Positions 34,775 to 43,019 of a stretch of 64,000 bases of DNA are shown piece after piece. The stretch is from Rhodococcoides kroppenstedtii. Its GTDB lineage: Bacteria > Actinomycetota > Actinomycetes > Mycobacteriales > Mycobacteriaceae. The DNA lies in assembly GCF_900111805.1 (NCBI RefSeq), contig NZ_FOJN01000004.1:1-64000 (forward strand). The letters run 5' to 3'. The stretch's first letter is position 1. Every line of letters begins with the position of its first letter. Below the pieces are notes generated by a model, which saw only the letters and a program-made list of their open reading frames with translations, made no database searches and had not been told where the DNA came from. The position numbers and the translations under genes were made by a program.

Positions 34775-36136
34775 TCAGACGCGCACGGGCGTTCGGACCA
34801 GCGCGAACGCTGCCGTTGCAGCGGCGAGGAGCAAGGCCACGCAAATCCACATGGCCGATGTGAAGCCCCGCCCCACCGTGTCCGCGTCCAGGGTTCCCGT
34901 GATGCCCACGAGGCCGGGCAGCGCGGCCACCGCCAGCAGTTGAGCGGTCCGCGCCACGGCGTTGTTCACCGCCGACGCCGCACCCGCGTGCTCGCTCGGG
35001 ACCGATCCGATGGCCGCCGCGGTCAGCGGCGCGACCAGGATCGACAACCCCACCCCGAACACGACGACAGCCGGCAGTACCGCCCCGACGTACGTCGCGC
35101 CGGGGTGGATGCGCGTCATCAGCGCGAGCCCCAGTGCGGCCACGATCGGACCCACCGTCATCGGGATTCGAGGGCCGATGCGGTCCGCCAACGCGCCGGT
35201 GCGGGAGGACAACAACAGCATCGCGGCGGTGATCGGCAGCGTGGCGACGCCGGCCGTGATCGCGTCGTACCCCAGCGCGGTCTGCAGCTGCAGCAACAGC
35301 AGGAAGAACACCCCGCCCAGCGCGGCGTACGCCGCGACCGTCACCACGTTCGCGCCGACGAACGTCCGCGACGAAAACAGCGCCGGCGCCACCAGGGGGT
35401 GGTGGGCGCGTCGCTGCCACGCGGCGAACACACCGACGCCGACGAGCCCGAGTCCCACCGCCACCGCATTCGCGTCGATCGCGCCGAAGGTGACCGCGGC
35501 GAACGCGGCCACGACCAGAGCCGCGCCGAACCAGTCGAGACGACCCGTGGCGTCGGGATCCCGTGATTCGGGGACGTGGCGGGCGGTGACCGCCAGAACG
35601 ACGACACCCAGCGGCACGTTGATCCAGAACACCGACCGCCATCCGGCGAGGTCCACCAGCCAGCCCCCGAGGACGGGTCCCACCGCAGCGGCCACCCCGC
35701 CGAGTCCCGACCACAGCCCGATCGCCGCGCCGCGGTCGCGGGGATCGAGTGACGCCGAGAGGATGGCCAGGGATCCGGGCGTCAGCAGCGCGGCGCCGAT
35801 GCCCTGGGTCACGCGGGCGGCGACGAGCGCGTCGACGGTCGGGGCGAGCGCGCAGGCCACCGACGCGGCCGTGAACCAGACCGTCCCGACGGCGAAGAGG
35901 CGGGCGCGGCCGTAGCGATCACCCAGCGAGCCGCCGAGCAACACGAATGCGGCGAGGGTGAGGGTGTAGCCGGTGACCGTCCACTGCAGCCCCGAGACGG
36001 TCGCACCGAGATCGGCGGCGATGGCCGGAAGCGCGATGTTCACGACGGTGCCGTCGAGCATGGTCAGCGACGAGCCGAGCACGGTCGCGGCGACGATCCA
36101 TCGCCCGCGAGGGGTGCGGAGGCGCGGGGCGTCCAT
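34775..36136 (-). CDS. MFS multidrug exporter, DHA2 (14-helix) type
   Basis: A 453-residue integral membrane protein with about fourteen hydrophobic segments. Motif A is in the loop after helix 2 (GGSLGDRYGRARLF). The antiporter motif C region is GPVLGGWLVDLAGWRSVFWINVPLG. LDGTVVNIALPAI at helix 1 is the signature of the EmrB/QacA subfamily, which exports drugs with proton uptake. The ATG at 36136 is preceded directly by GTG (36139). The gene begins 10 bp after the lipoprotein stop, so the two are probably one transcript. It is convergent with the sigma factor gene. Confidence 0.92.
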   Translation of the reverse strand: MDAPRLRTPRGRWIVAATVLGSSLTMLDGTVVNIALPAIAADLGATVSGLQWTVTGYTLTLAAFVLLGGSLGDRYGRARLFAVGTVWFTAASVACALAPTVDALVAARVTQGIGAALLTPGSLAILSASLDPRDRGAAIGLWSGLGGVAAAVGPVLGGWLVDLAGWRSVFWINVPLGVVVLAVTARHVPESRDPDATGRLDWFGAALVVAAFAAVTFGAIDANAVAVGLGLVGVGVFAAWQRRAHHPLVAPALFSSRTFVGANVVTVAAYAALGGVFFLLLLQLQTALGYDAITAGVATLPITAAMLLLSSRTGALADRIGPRIPMTVGPIVAALGLALMTRIHPGATYVGAVLPAVVVFGVGLSILVAPLTAAAIGSVPSEHAGAASAVNNAVARTAQLLAVAALPGLVGITGTLDADTVGRGFTSAMWICVALLLAAATAAFALVRTPVRV

Positions 36137-36145
36137 CACGGTCGG

Positions 36146-36748
36146 TCAGGGGCTGTCGAAGCACACGACGAATTCCCGCTCGTCGTACACGTACGCGCGG
36201 TCGGTGTCGCAGTCGAACTCGTCCACGGAGTCCTGGACGATCTCGGCGACGCGGACGCCGTCGACCATCGGCTCCGAGCAGTCGGTGCGGACTGGATCCT
36301 CGCCGCCGAGGTCCATGCAGCCGCCCACCACGAAGTCGATGTCGAGGCACAGCGCGCCCTGTTCGACGCCGTCGAGAGTTTCGTAGTACGTCTGGTCGAC
36401 GTCGGACGGGCACCCGCTCGACGTCGGTGACGACGCCACCACGACGTAGTTCGACTCGTCCGAGCCGCACGCGGCTTCCTCGATGGTCGCGTCGTTCACC
36501 GTGCCGCCGAGGCGTACGCAGTCACCGGGCGCGACGTCGATGGACACGTCTCCGCCCGACGCCGTGTTGGTCGGGGGGACGAGGCGATCGTTCGGGATCT
36601 CGGAGGTGGAGGACGCCGCCGGAGTGGTCGGCGCCGCGACCGGGGTGCCGGTGACCGTGGACGAACAGCCGGCCGCCAGAAGCGCCGCCGCGACCACGCC
36701 GAGCAGCAGCGCGACGGGGCTCGGGCGGCGTGTCCGGAGAAGAGGCAT
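36146..36748 (-). CDS. Probable secreted lipoprotein (LppU-like)
   Basis: A 200-residue protein with a lipoprotein signal peptide: basic TRRPS, a hydrophobic stretch and the lipobox LAAGC, with Cys28 as lipidation site. A Thr/Ala/Ser/Pro-rich spacer follows (about 30-60). The globular part has eight more Cys in the repeating context ACGSDESNYVVVA / DCSEPMVDGVRVAEI, which resembles two related modules with disulfides as in LppU-type proteins. Its function is unknown. The frame is open upstream, but the ATG at 36748 gives the proper signal peptide. Confidence 0.85.
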   Translation of the reverse strand: MPLLRTRRPSPVALLLGVVAAALLAAGCSSTVTGTPVAAPTTPAASSTSEIPNDRLVPPTNTASGGDVSIDVAPGDCVRLGGTVNDATIEEAACGSDESNYVVVASSPTSSGCPSDVDQTYYETLDGVEQGALCLDIDFVVGGCMDLGGEDPVRTDCSEPMVDGVRVAEIVQDSVDEFDCDTDRAYVYDEREFVVCFDSP

Positions 36749-36792
36749 GGCGGTCACTGTAAGCCCGTGGGACGTCGGAGTCTCGTGCGAGG

Positions 36793-37848
36793 ATGGCGGA
36801 CGTGGACCTCCCCGTGATGCCGCCGCTGCAGCCCATGCTCGCCAAGGCCGCGAAGGTGGTGCCGGACCAGGGTGCACCGGATGCACTCTGGTCCTATGAG
36901 CCCAAGTGGGACGGCTTCCGCACCATCGTCTTTCGGGACGGGGACGAGGTGGTGCTCGGATCACGCGGCGGCAAGGACCTGGCTCGATACTTCCCGGAGA
37001 TGGTGGCCGCGGTGAAGGAGGAATTGCCCACCCGCTGCGTCGTCGACGGGGAGCTGGTGGTCTCCCTCGAGCGCGACGGGTCGTGGCGCCTGGACTGGGA
37101 CTCGCTCTCGGAACGAATCCACCCCGCGGACAGTCGCGTTCGCATGCTGGCCGAGAAGACGCCCGCGCGCTTCGTGGCGTTCGACCTGCTCGCCCTGGGT
37201 GACGACGATCTGACCGGCCGCCCGTTCGCCGAGCGGCGGTCCACGCTCGAGGGCATCCTCGAGCCGCGGGAGTCGCCGCGGTGCCACGTCACCCGGGTGA
37301 CGGACGACGCCGCACTCGCCACGGAGTGGTTCGACCGCTTCGAGGGCGCGGGTCTCGACGGGGTGGTGGCCAAGCGCCTGGACGGGGTGTATCTGCCGAA
37401 CAAGCGGGAGATGGTCAAGGTCAAGCACGCCCGGACGGCCGACTGCGTGCTCATCGGATATCGAATTCACAAGTCCGGCACCGGTATCGGGTCGATGCTG
37501 CTCGGGCTCTACAACGGGGACCGGCTGCAGATGATCGGGGGCGCGTCGGCGTTCACCGACGCCAAGCGAATCGAGTACCAGAAGGAACTGGAACCGTTGC
37601 GGATCGGCGAGGACGTCGTCTCCGACGGCGAGCAGACCCGATGGCGGTCCGGGGTGGACCGGACGTGGATCCCGGTGCGTCCCGAGCGCGTGCTCGAGGT
37701 GGCGTACGACCAGATGGAGAAGGACCGGCTGCGGCACGCGGCGCGCTTCCTGCGGTGGCGGCCGGACCGCGATCCCCTGAGCTGCACCTACGACCAGCTC
37801 GACACCCCCGAGCGGTACGACGTCGCCGACATCCTGGCGGGTGCGTGA
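36793..37848 (+). CDS. ligC: ATP-dependent DNA ligase (LigC type)
   Basis: A 351-residue ligase consisting of an adenylation domain and OB fold only. The adenylated lysine is Lys38 in EPKWDGFR. Motif III, FVAFDLLALG, motif IV, GLDGVVAKR, and motif V, MVKVKHARTADCVLIG, are present. It lacks the polymerase and phosphoesterase parts found in LigD, as in mycobacterial LigC, which can support minor end-joining or excision repair. It is followed by a stand-alone primase-polymerase whose ATG overlaps its TGA, so the two make a split LigD-like pair. Confidence 0.94.
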   Translation: MADVDLPVMPPLQPMLAKAAKVVPDQGAPDALWSYEPKWDGFRTIVFRDGDEVVLGSRGGKDLARYFPEMVAAVKEELPTRCVVDGELVVSLERDGSWRLDWDSLSERIHPADSRVRMLAEKTPARFVAFDLLALGDDDLTGRPFAERRSTLEGILEPRESPRCHVTRVTDDAALATEWFDRFEGAGLDGVVAKRLDGVYLPNKREMVKVKHARTADCVLIGYRIHKSGTGIGSMLLGLYNGDRLQMIGGASAFTDAKRIEYQKELEPLRIGEDVVSDGEQTRWRSGVDRTWIPVRPERVLEVAYDQMEKDRLRHAARFLRWRPDRDPLSCTYDQLDTPERYDVADILAGA

Positions 37849-38933
37849 TGGCGACACCGGCCGCGTCGGTGCGGGCGGGCGAGCGCGACGTCCGCGTCAC
37901 CAGCCCCGATCGGGTGATCTACGAGGCCACCGAGGCCGGACCCGCGATCACCAAACTCCAGGTGTGCGAGTACTTCTCGGCGGTCGGGCCGGCGATGATG
38001 CGCGCCGTCGGCGATCGCCCGACGGCGATGGAACGGTGGCCGGACGGGTACCGCGACGGCATGCGCCTGGCCACCGGGCCGCAGGACAAGGGCGGCGACG
38101 GCTTCTATCAGAAGCGGCTGCCGAAGGGCGCGCCCGACTGGATCGAGACGGTCGACATCACCTTCCCGAGTCGGCGCACGGCGGCCGAGCTGTGTCCGTC
38201 GGAGCCGGCGTCGTTCGTCTGGGCCGCCCAGATGGGCACGTTGACCTTCCACCCGTGGCCCGTCCGTCGTCCCGAGGTCGACCGGCCCGACGAACTGCGT
38301 CTCGACCTCGACCCGCAGCCGGGCACGACGTTCGCCGACGCGCAGCGCGTCGCGGAGGTGACGCGCGAACTGCTCGCCGAGCTGGGTCTTCGCGGCTATC
38401 CCAAGACCAGCGGCAACCGCGGAATCCACGTCTACGTGCGGATCCACCCGGAGTACACGTTCGAGGACGTCCGGCACGCGGCGATCGGTCTCGGGCGCGA
38501 ACTCGAACGGCGTGACGACGGCGTGACCACCGCCTGGTGGAAGGAGGAGCGCGGGGAGCGCATCTTCCTCGACTACAACCAGAACAATCGGGACCGCACC
38601 ATCGCGAGCGCGTGGAGCCTGCGCGCCCGGCCCGGCGCGCCCGTCAGTACCCCCATGACGTGGTCGACGTTGGCGCAGACGCGGGATCCTCGCGCCTACA
38701 CGCTGCACACCGTGCCGGACTACCTGGCGGACGGCGACCCCTGGGCGGACATGGACGACGAGGCGTTCTCGCTGGACCCGCTGCTGCAGCTGTGGGAGAC
38801 CCTGCCCGGCGGCGAGCTGAACTTCCCGCCCGACTATCCCAAGATGCCCGGGGAGCCCCCGCGCGTGCAGCCGTCGAAGAAGGTGGCCGAGCACTGGGAC
38901 GACGACGGCAACAGGGTCCCGGATCACCGCTAG
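37848..38933 (+). CDS. Stand-alone LigD-type primase-polymerase (PolD/PrimPol-C like)
   Basis: A 361-residue archaeo-eukaryotic primase family polymerase. The metal site is Asp153 and Asp155 in RLDLDPQPG and Asp242 in FLDYNQNN. KTSGNRGIHVYVRI carries the conserved nucleotide-binding His. Mycobacteria have similar stand-alone LigD-POL homologues beside ligC that fill gaps with ribonucleotides. The ATG overlaps the ligC stop (TGATG). The last 42 bases are part of a 95-bp sequence repeated at 40330, so a fragment of the 3' end also occurs past the toxin gene. Confidence 0.93.
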   Translation: MATPAASVRAGERDVRVTSPDRVIYEATEAGPAITKLQVCEYFSAVGPAMMRAVGDRPTAMERWPDGYRDGMRLATGPQDKGGDGFYQKRLPKGAPDWIETVDITFPSRRTAAELCPSEPASFVWAAQMGTLTFHPWPVRRPEVDRPDELRLDLDPQPGTTFADAQRVAEVTRELLAELGLRGYPKTSGNRGIHVYVRIHPEYTFEDVRHAAIGLGRELERRDDGVTTAWWKEERGERIFLDYNQNNRDRTIASAWSLRARPGAPVSTPMTWSTLAQTRDPRAYTLHTVPDYLADGDPWADMDDEAFSLDPLLQLWETLPGGELNFPPDYPKMPGEPPRVQPSKKVAEHWDDDGNRVPDHR

Positions 38934-38986
38934 GGCAGCAGTTTCTCCAGCTCGCGGATCATCGTCGCCGTGTCGTGCGGGCCGTC
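38892..38986. repeat. 95-bp direct repeat, left copy
   Basis: This copy spans the last 14 codons of the polymerase gene and continues into sequence that, on the minus strand, encodes the C-terminus of the NhaA-DsbA protein ([18 protein letters not shown] and stop). The right copy (40330-40424) matches it over all 95 bases. Confidence 0.95.
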
Positions 38987-39024
38987 CTGGCGCAGATCCA
39001 TGCGCTCCCACTATTCTTGATTTG

Positions 39025-39051
39025 AGGACGCAAATACTTGTAAGGACGCAA
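39025..39051. promoter_or_regulatory. Direct-repeat operator candidate before the antitoxin gene
   Basis: AGGACGCAA occurs at 39025-39033 and 39043-39051, 18 bases apart. The second copy covers the ribosome binding site and the first base of the start codon. This is suitable for autorepression by the downstream DNA-binding antitoxin. The surrounding 60 bases are markedly AT-richer than the genome. Confidence 0.5.
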
Positions 39052-39677
39052 TGATGGACAACACGGCACGGAGCGTCGAAGACCGCTACCGCAACGGTGA
39101 CCTCGACTTCGAGAGCGCGGTACGAGAAGTGACGGGCGCCGACTTCACCCGCGCGTTCTTCGCTCAGATCGTGCACGGGCTGAGTGCATCGAATCCGGCC
39201 GAGCCCGCCCTGTCCGAGCACGACGCCGCTGTGCTCCGGGAGGCCGGGTTCGTCACGGATCCGACAGCTGCCACGGCGGCGCGGCTGGATCGCCACATCA
39301 GGATGCAGAACCTGGTTCAAGATTCTCTCTCGGTGGCTCAGGCCGCAAAGCATCTCGGGGTCACCACAGCCAGGGTTCGTCAACGTTTGGCCGACGGAAC
39401 CCTGTGGTCTTTCGATTCGGGCTCGACCCGGCTTCTCCCCCGCGCCCAGTTCGCGGCCGACGGTCCGGTGCCTCACCTGGACAAGGTGATGCCGCTGTTC
39501 GACCGAACACTCCACCCGTTGACCGTTCAGGCGCTTCTCACGGAGCCGCAGCCGTCTCTGACCGTCGAGGGCCGCCCCGTGTCGATCGTGCAGTGGCTCA
39601 GCGGTATTGCCGGAGCCGACCGGGAGATCGAGCAGGTCGTCGAAGTACTGACTGCTGCATCCTGGGAGTCGGCGTAG
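39051..39677 (+). CDS. Antitoxin-like DNA-binding protein paired with RES toxin
   Basis: A 208-residue soluble protein. A central helix-turn-helix (LSVAQAAKHLGVTTARVRQRLADG, split by one turn) is followed by the strand pair of an excisionase-like wing. The C-terminal part (LTVEGRPVSIVQWLSGIAG) fits the toxin-contact region of antitoxins encoded with RES toxins. The N-terminal 95 residues are not recognised. Two ATGs (39051, 39054) are adjacent; AAGGA suits the second. The stop abuts the GTG of the toxin gene, the standard gene order. Base composition of the upstream region is unlike the neighbours, suggesting transfer. Confidence 0.8.
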   Translation: MMDNTARSVEDRYRNGDLDFESAVREVTGADFTRAFFAQIVHGLSASNPAEPALSEHDAAVLREAGFVTDPTAATAARLDRHIRMQNLVQDSLSVAQAAKHLGVTTARVRQRLADGTLWSFDSGSTRLLPRAQFAADGPVPHLDKVMPLFDRTLHPLTVQALLTEPQPSLTVEGRPVSIVQWLSGIAGADREIEQVVEVLTAASWESA

Positions 39678-40322
39678 GTGGCGGCGATGCTGCCGCCGCC
39701 TCCGTCGATCGTCACCCTCCGTGATGCGGGGATCCTCGCAGGCGAACGACGAGCGTGGCAGCCCACCGATGTGCTGTGGCGGGTACACCGCACCACCGGC
39801 AGCCACGTTCTCCCGTGGAACGGGTTGCGGACGTTCGGACCGATCCTGCGATTCGACCATCACCCCCGTCCTCGCGACGAGCATCCCGACTACGGCATCT
39901 GGTACGGCGCATCGAGTCCCCGCGGCGCACTGGCCGAAGCGTTTCAGTCGGCGCGGGTCATCGACCGCCACTACGGCGATCCATATCTGACCGGGGTGCG
40001 CTGTCTACGGCCGCTTCGGCTACTCGACGTGTCCGGGATCGACGGCGGCGCGTGGGCGACCCGTGTCGGCGGTAATCACGCACTGGATTCCGCGGCCCAC
40101 GGTCGCACCCAGCACTGGGCGCGCAATATCCACCGGGCGCACGCCGACCTCGATGGGCTGATGTACCGAGGTCGGTTCGCGGGCAGCGTGTGCATCGCCC
40201 TGGTCGAACGTGTCGAGGACGCGTTCCCCGTGCGGCCTGAGCTGTCTTTGCCGCTGACGCACCCCGCGCTCGCCGGACCGATCGATACCGCAGGCCGCCA
40301 ACTCGGCTATGTCATCACCTGA
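39678..40322 (+). CDS. RES domain toxin
   Basis: A 214-residue protein with the three residues that name the family: Arg35 in LWRVHR, Glu87 in RGALAEAFQ and Ser170 in FAGSVCIALV. GIWYGASSPRGALAEAF and DLDGLMYRGRF are the usual conserved blocks. RES toxins such as mycobacterial MbcT and Photorhabdus Res destroy NAD+, halting growth until the antitoxin neutralises them. The GTG at 39678 follows the antitoxin stop directly; an ATG lies three codons in. Together with the upstream gene it forms a type II toxin-antitoxin module inserted between two formerly convergent genes. Confidence 0.88.
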   Translation: MAAMLPPPPSIVTLRDAGILAGERRAWQPTDVLWRVHRTTGSHVLPWNGLRTFGPILRFDHHPRPRDEHPDYGIWYGASSPRGALAEAFQSARVIDRHYGDPYLTGVRCLRPLRLLDVSGIDGGAWATRVGGNHALDSAAHGRTQHWARNIHRAHADLDGLMYRGRFAGSVCIALVERVEDAFPVRPELSLPLTHPALAGPIDTAGRQLGYVIT

Positions 40323-40329
40323 CGTTGCA

Positions 40330-40424
40330 CACTGGGACGACGACGGCAACAGGGTCCCGGATCACCGCTAGGGCAGCAGTTTCTCCAGCTCGCGGATCAT
40401 CGTCGCCGTGTCGTGCGGGCCGTC
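40330..40424. repeat. 95-bp direct repeat, right copy
   Basis: Identical to 38892-38986. Here the minus strand is the true 3' end of the NhaA-DsbA gene, and the first 42 bases are a leftover copy of the polymerase gene's last 14 codons. Confidence 0.95.
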
Positions 40425-42227
40425 GTGCCGACGCGGCGTGTCGGCACCCCCCAGATAGAAGGCGGGTGTCCCCGGCAGTTCGCTGGTGAGCGCGTCGAGC
40501 TCGTCGTCCTCCACGCGGGTGACGAAGTCGCCTGTCCGTATGTCCTCCTCGTAGCGCTCCATGTCGAGGCCCACGGCGGCCGCGTACCCGTCGACCGCGT
40601 CGCGCTCCAGGTCGTCGCTGTGGCGGAACAGCGTGTCGTGCATCTCCCAGAACTTGCCCTGTGCCGCAGCGGCTTCCGCGGCCTGCGCGGCGTAGCGCGC
40701 GTGCGGGTGATAGTCGTCCAGCGGGTAGTGCCGGAAGACGTAGCGCACGCGGTCGCCGAAGTGTTCGCGCAGCTCCCGCGCGACGCCCGTCGCCTTGCTG
40801 CAGAAGGGGCACTCGAAGTCGCCGTACTCCACCACGGTGAGCGGCGCGTCCACCGGGCCGCGAACGTGGTCGCGTCGACCCACCGGCCGCAGCAGTTTCG
40901 TGGGCGGGCCCGCCGGCGGGGGCGCGAGCCGGGCGCCGAGGGCGAACACACCCCAGCCCAGCAGCGCCGCGATCACGGACGCGGACAGCACGCCCACGCG
41001 CGCCTCGTCCTGGAGCAACGGGTCCTCGAGCGCGAGGTCGACGATGAAGAGCGAGATGGTGAAACCGACGCCGGACAGTGCGGCGCCGCCTGCGATCTGC
41101 GGGAAGGTCAGTCCCGGTGCCAGCGCCTGCGGCCGGATCCGGGCGAACAGCGCCGTGGCGCCGGTTATGCCGACGAACTTGCCGATCACGAGCCCGAGCA
41201 CGATGCCCCACGTGAGCGGAGACGTGGCCGCCGCGGTGAGCGTCTCGCGGCTCAGCACCACGCCGGCGTTGGCGAGCGCGAAGATCGGCACCACCAGGAA
41301 CGCGGTGTAGGGCTGGTAGAGCCGCATCAGGCGCTCGTTGACCGACACCGCCCGCTCGAGCCCGAGCCGAGCGGCCCGCGCGTACTCGGGGTTCGGCGAC
41401 TGGCGGAACGCCCGCGTCAGCGCGGCGGCGTGCTCCACCTCCCGCCGCCGGGGCGGGTAGACGGGCAGCAGCAGGGCGATCATCACGCCGGCGAGGGTGG
41501 GGTGGACGCCGGAGAGGTACATCGCCGTCCAGGTCACGAGCGAGACGACGAGGTATCCCGCACCCCGCCACACGCGCATCCGCCGCAGGAGCAGCACCAG
41601 CGCGAGGCCGAGGAACGACACCAGGAGAGGGCCGACGCGCAGATCGTCGGTGTAGACCACGGCGATGATCGCCAGGGCGCCGACGTCGTCCGCGACGGCG
41701 AGGGTCATGAGGAACACGCGCAGGCGTAGCGCGCGGGACGGCCCGACGACGGCCAGCAGACCGAGGACGAAGGCGGTGTCGGTGGAGATGACCACGCCCC
41801 AGGCCGCGGACGCCGGACCGGACGGGTTGAGCACCAGGAACAGCAGCGCCGGGACGGCCAGCCCCGCGACGGCGGCCACGATCGGCACGGCCGCACGGGA
41901 GGTGTCCCGCAGCTCGCCCATCGCGAACTCGCGTTTGACCTCGAGGCCGACGACGAAGAAGAACAACGCCATCAGCCCGTCGTTCACCCAGTGCTGGAGA
42001 TCGAGTTCGATGCCGTGCGCGCCGACGGTGATCGAGAGCGGCGTGTGCCAGAAGGCCTGATAGGTCTCGCCCCACGGCGAGTTGGCCCACACCAGCGCGG
42101 CCAGCGTGGCAGCCAGGAGAAACGCGGCGGCGAGGGTCTCACTGCTGTCCCCGCGGCGGGCGTCGGCGATGCGCTCGACCCATCCGCGCACGCGCTCGCG
42201 GTGGGTGGTGATGGTCGAGTCGCTCAC
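40368..42227 (-). CDS. nhaA: Na+/H+ antiporter NhaA fused to a DsbA-like thioredoxin domain
   Basis: A 619-residue fusion. Residues 20-435 are NhaA with about twelve membrane helices. The ion-binding aspartates are in [18 protein letters not shown], with an earlier Asp in STDTAFVLG. Residues 450-619 form a DsbA-type thioredoxin fold with the active-site pair Cys473-Pro-Phe-Cys476 ([13 protein letters not shown]). This fusion is recognised in actinobacteria. It exports Na+ for pH and salt balance; the role of the thiol domain is unknown. The start is a GTG. The 3' end lies in the 95-bp repeat shared with the toxin insertion. Confidence 0.93.
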   Translation of the reverse strand: MSDSTITTHRERVRGWVERIADARRGDSSETLAAAFLLAATLAALVWANSPWGETYQAFWHTPLSITVGAHGIELDLQHWVNDGLMALFFFVVGLEVKREFAMGELRDTSRAAVPIVAAVAGLAVPALLFLVLNPSGPASAAWGVVISTDTAFVLGLLAVVGPSRALRLRVFLMTLAVADDVGALAIIAVVYTDDLRVGPLLVSFLGLALVLLLRRMRVWRGAGYLVVSLVTWTAMYLSGVHPTLAGVMIALLLPVYPPRRREVEHAAALTRAFRQSPNPEYARAARLGLERAVSVNERLMRLYQPYTAFLVVPIFALANAGVVLSRETLTAAATSPLTWGIVLGLVIGKFVGITGATALFARIRPQALAPGLTFPQIAGGAALSGVGFTISLFIVDLALEDPLLQDEARVGVLSASVIAALLGWGVFALGARLAPPPAGPPTKLLRPVGRRDHVRGPVDAPLTVVEYGDFECPFCSKATGVARELREHFGDRVRYVFRHYPLDDYHPHARYAAQAAEAAAAQGKFWEMHDTLFRHSDDLERDAVDGYAAAVGLDMERYEEDIRTGDFVTRVEDDELDALTSELPGTPAFYLGGADTPRRHDGPHDTATMIRELEKLLP

Positions 42228-42253
42228 GCGGGCAAACTACACCGAACGCACGA

Positions 42254-42287
42254 CAGCGCCGCACCCCGTCGGTCGGGTGCGGCGCTG
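42254..42287. terminator. Hairpin terminator downstream of dps
   Basis: CAGCGCCGCACCC (42254-42266) and GGGTGCGGCGCTG (42275-42287) form a perfect 13-bp stem with an eight-base loop. It lies between the dps stop and the nhaA start, both on the minus strand. No T-run follows. Confidence 0.65.
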
Positions 42288-42304
42288 CCCGTGAACGTCT
42301 CGGG

Positions 42305-42865
42305 TCAGTCGGCGTCGGCTGCGGCTTCCTTCTCCGAGGACGCGCCCGCGGTGGAGAGCTGACCACCGGCGTTCTCGAGATGCGCGCGAACGAACCAGTG
42401 GAAGAGCTCCAGCTGTCCGCTGTGGCCGATCAGGAGATCCTCGGTGACGGGATCGACGTCGCCGGTCTTCTCGATCGCCTCGCGGTAGTCCGAGATGACG
42501 CCGGAGTACACCAGGTCGAGGGCGCCGAGGTGCTCGATGGCCGGTGCGCGGCCGATGCTGTAGTCGTCCCACGAGCGCTGCGCGACGATGGTGCCGGGCG
42601 TGCCCTTGGGCGACCCGCCGAGGGTCGCGATGCGCTCGGCCACGTCGTCCGCGAATCCACGGACGGCCTCGACCTGCGGGTCGAGCATCTCGTGCACCGA
42701 GATGAAGTTCGGGCCCACCACGTTCCAGTGCACGTGCTTGAGGGTGAGGTGCAGATCGTTCAGCGCGTTCAGCCGATCCTGCAGGATCTCTGCCACGCGT
42801 CCGCCGTCCTCGGTGGACATGCCCGGAACCGTGTACGAAGCCGTCTTCTGCGTCGAATCAGTCAT
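42305..42865 (-). CDS. dps: Dps ferritin-like DNA-protection protein
   Basis: A 186-residue four-helix protein. The Dps signature lies at residues 43-75: HVHWNVVGPNFISVHEMLDPQVEAV split over helix 2, with the inter-subunit ferroxidase ligands His and Asp/Glu. A second helix (HSGQLELFHWFVRAHLENAG) closes the bundle. The acidic C-terminal tail (SSEKEAAADAD) would weaken DNA binding, so iron storage and peroxide removal may dominate. It assembles as a dodecamer. The ATG at 42865 is clear. It is divergent from the metallopeptidase gene across 154 bp. Confidence 0.94.
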   Translation of the reverse strand: MTDSTQKTASYTVPGMSTEDGGRVAEILQDRLNALNDLHLTLKHVHWNVVGPNFISVHEMLDPQVEAVRGFADDVAERIATLGGSPKGTPGTIVAQRSWDDYSIGRAPAIEHLGALDLVYSGVISDYREAIEKTGDVDPVTEDLLIGHSGQLELFHWFVRAHLENAGGQLSTAGASSEKEAAADAD

Positions 42866-43019
42866 GGCCGCAGAGTTGACCGAGCCCCCCGTTCTCAAAC
42901 CCTGCGCGGGCGGTTCGAGGCGCGTGTCACGACGGCTAGGCTGGGTATCCGACGCTCGCCCGAACGGTGGCGTCGCTGTCGGCCGAGTCCGACGGCGTGA
43001 GGAAGGTTACCCGGAATCC

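Noticed and set aside
38931-39010. A second nhaA-dsbA gene fragment extending beyond the left repeat
   Set aside because: Minus-strand reading continues in frame for some codons past the 95 bp, but the similarity to the real gene stops at the repeat border, so a longer pseudogene is not supported.
38892-40424. Insertion sequence or integron as carrier of the RES cassette
   Set aside because: No transposase, integrase, terminal inverted repeats or short target duplication are visible. Only the 95-bp direct repeat and the two toxin-antitoxin genes are present.
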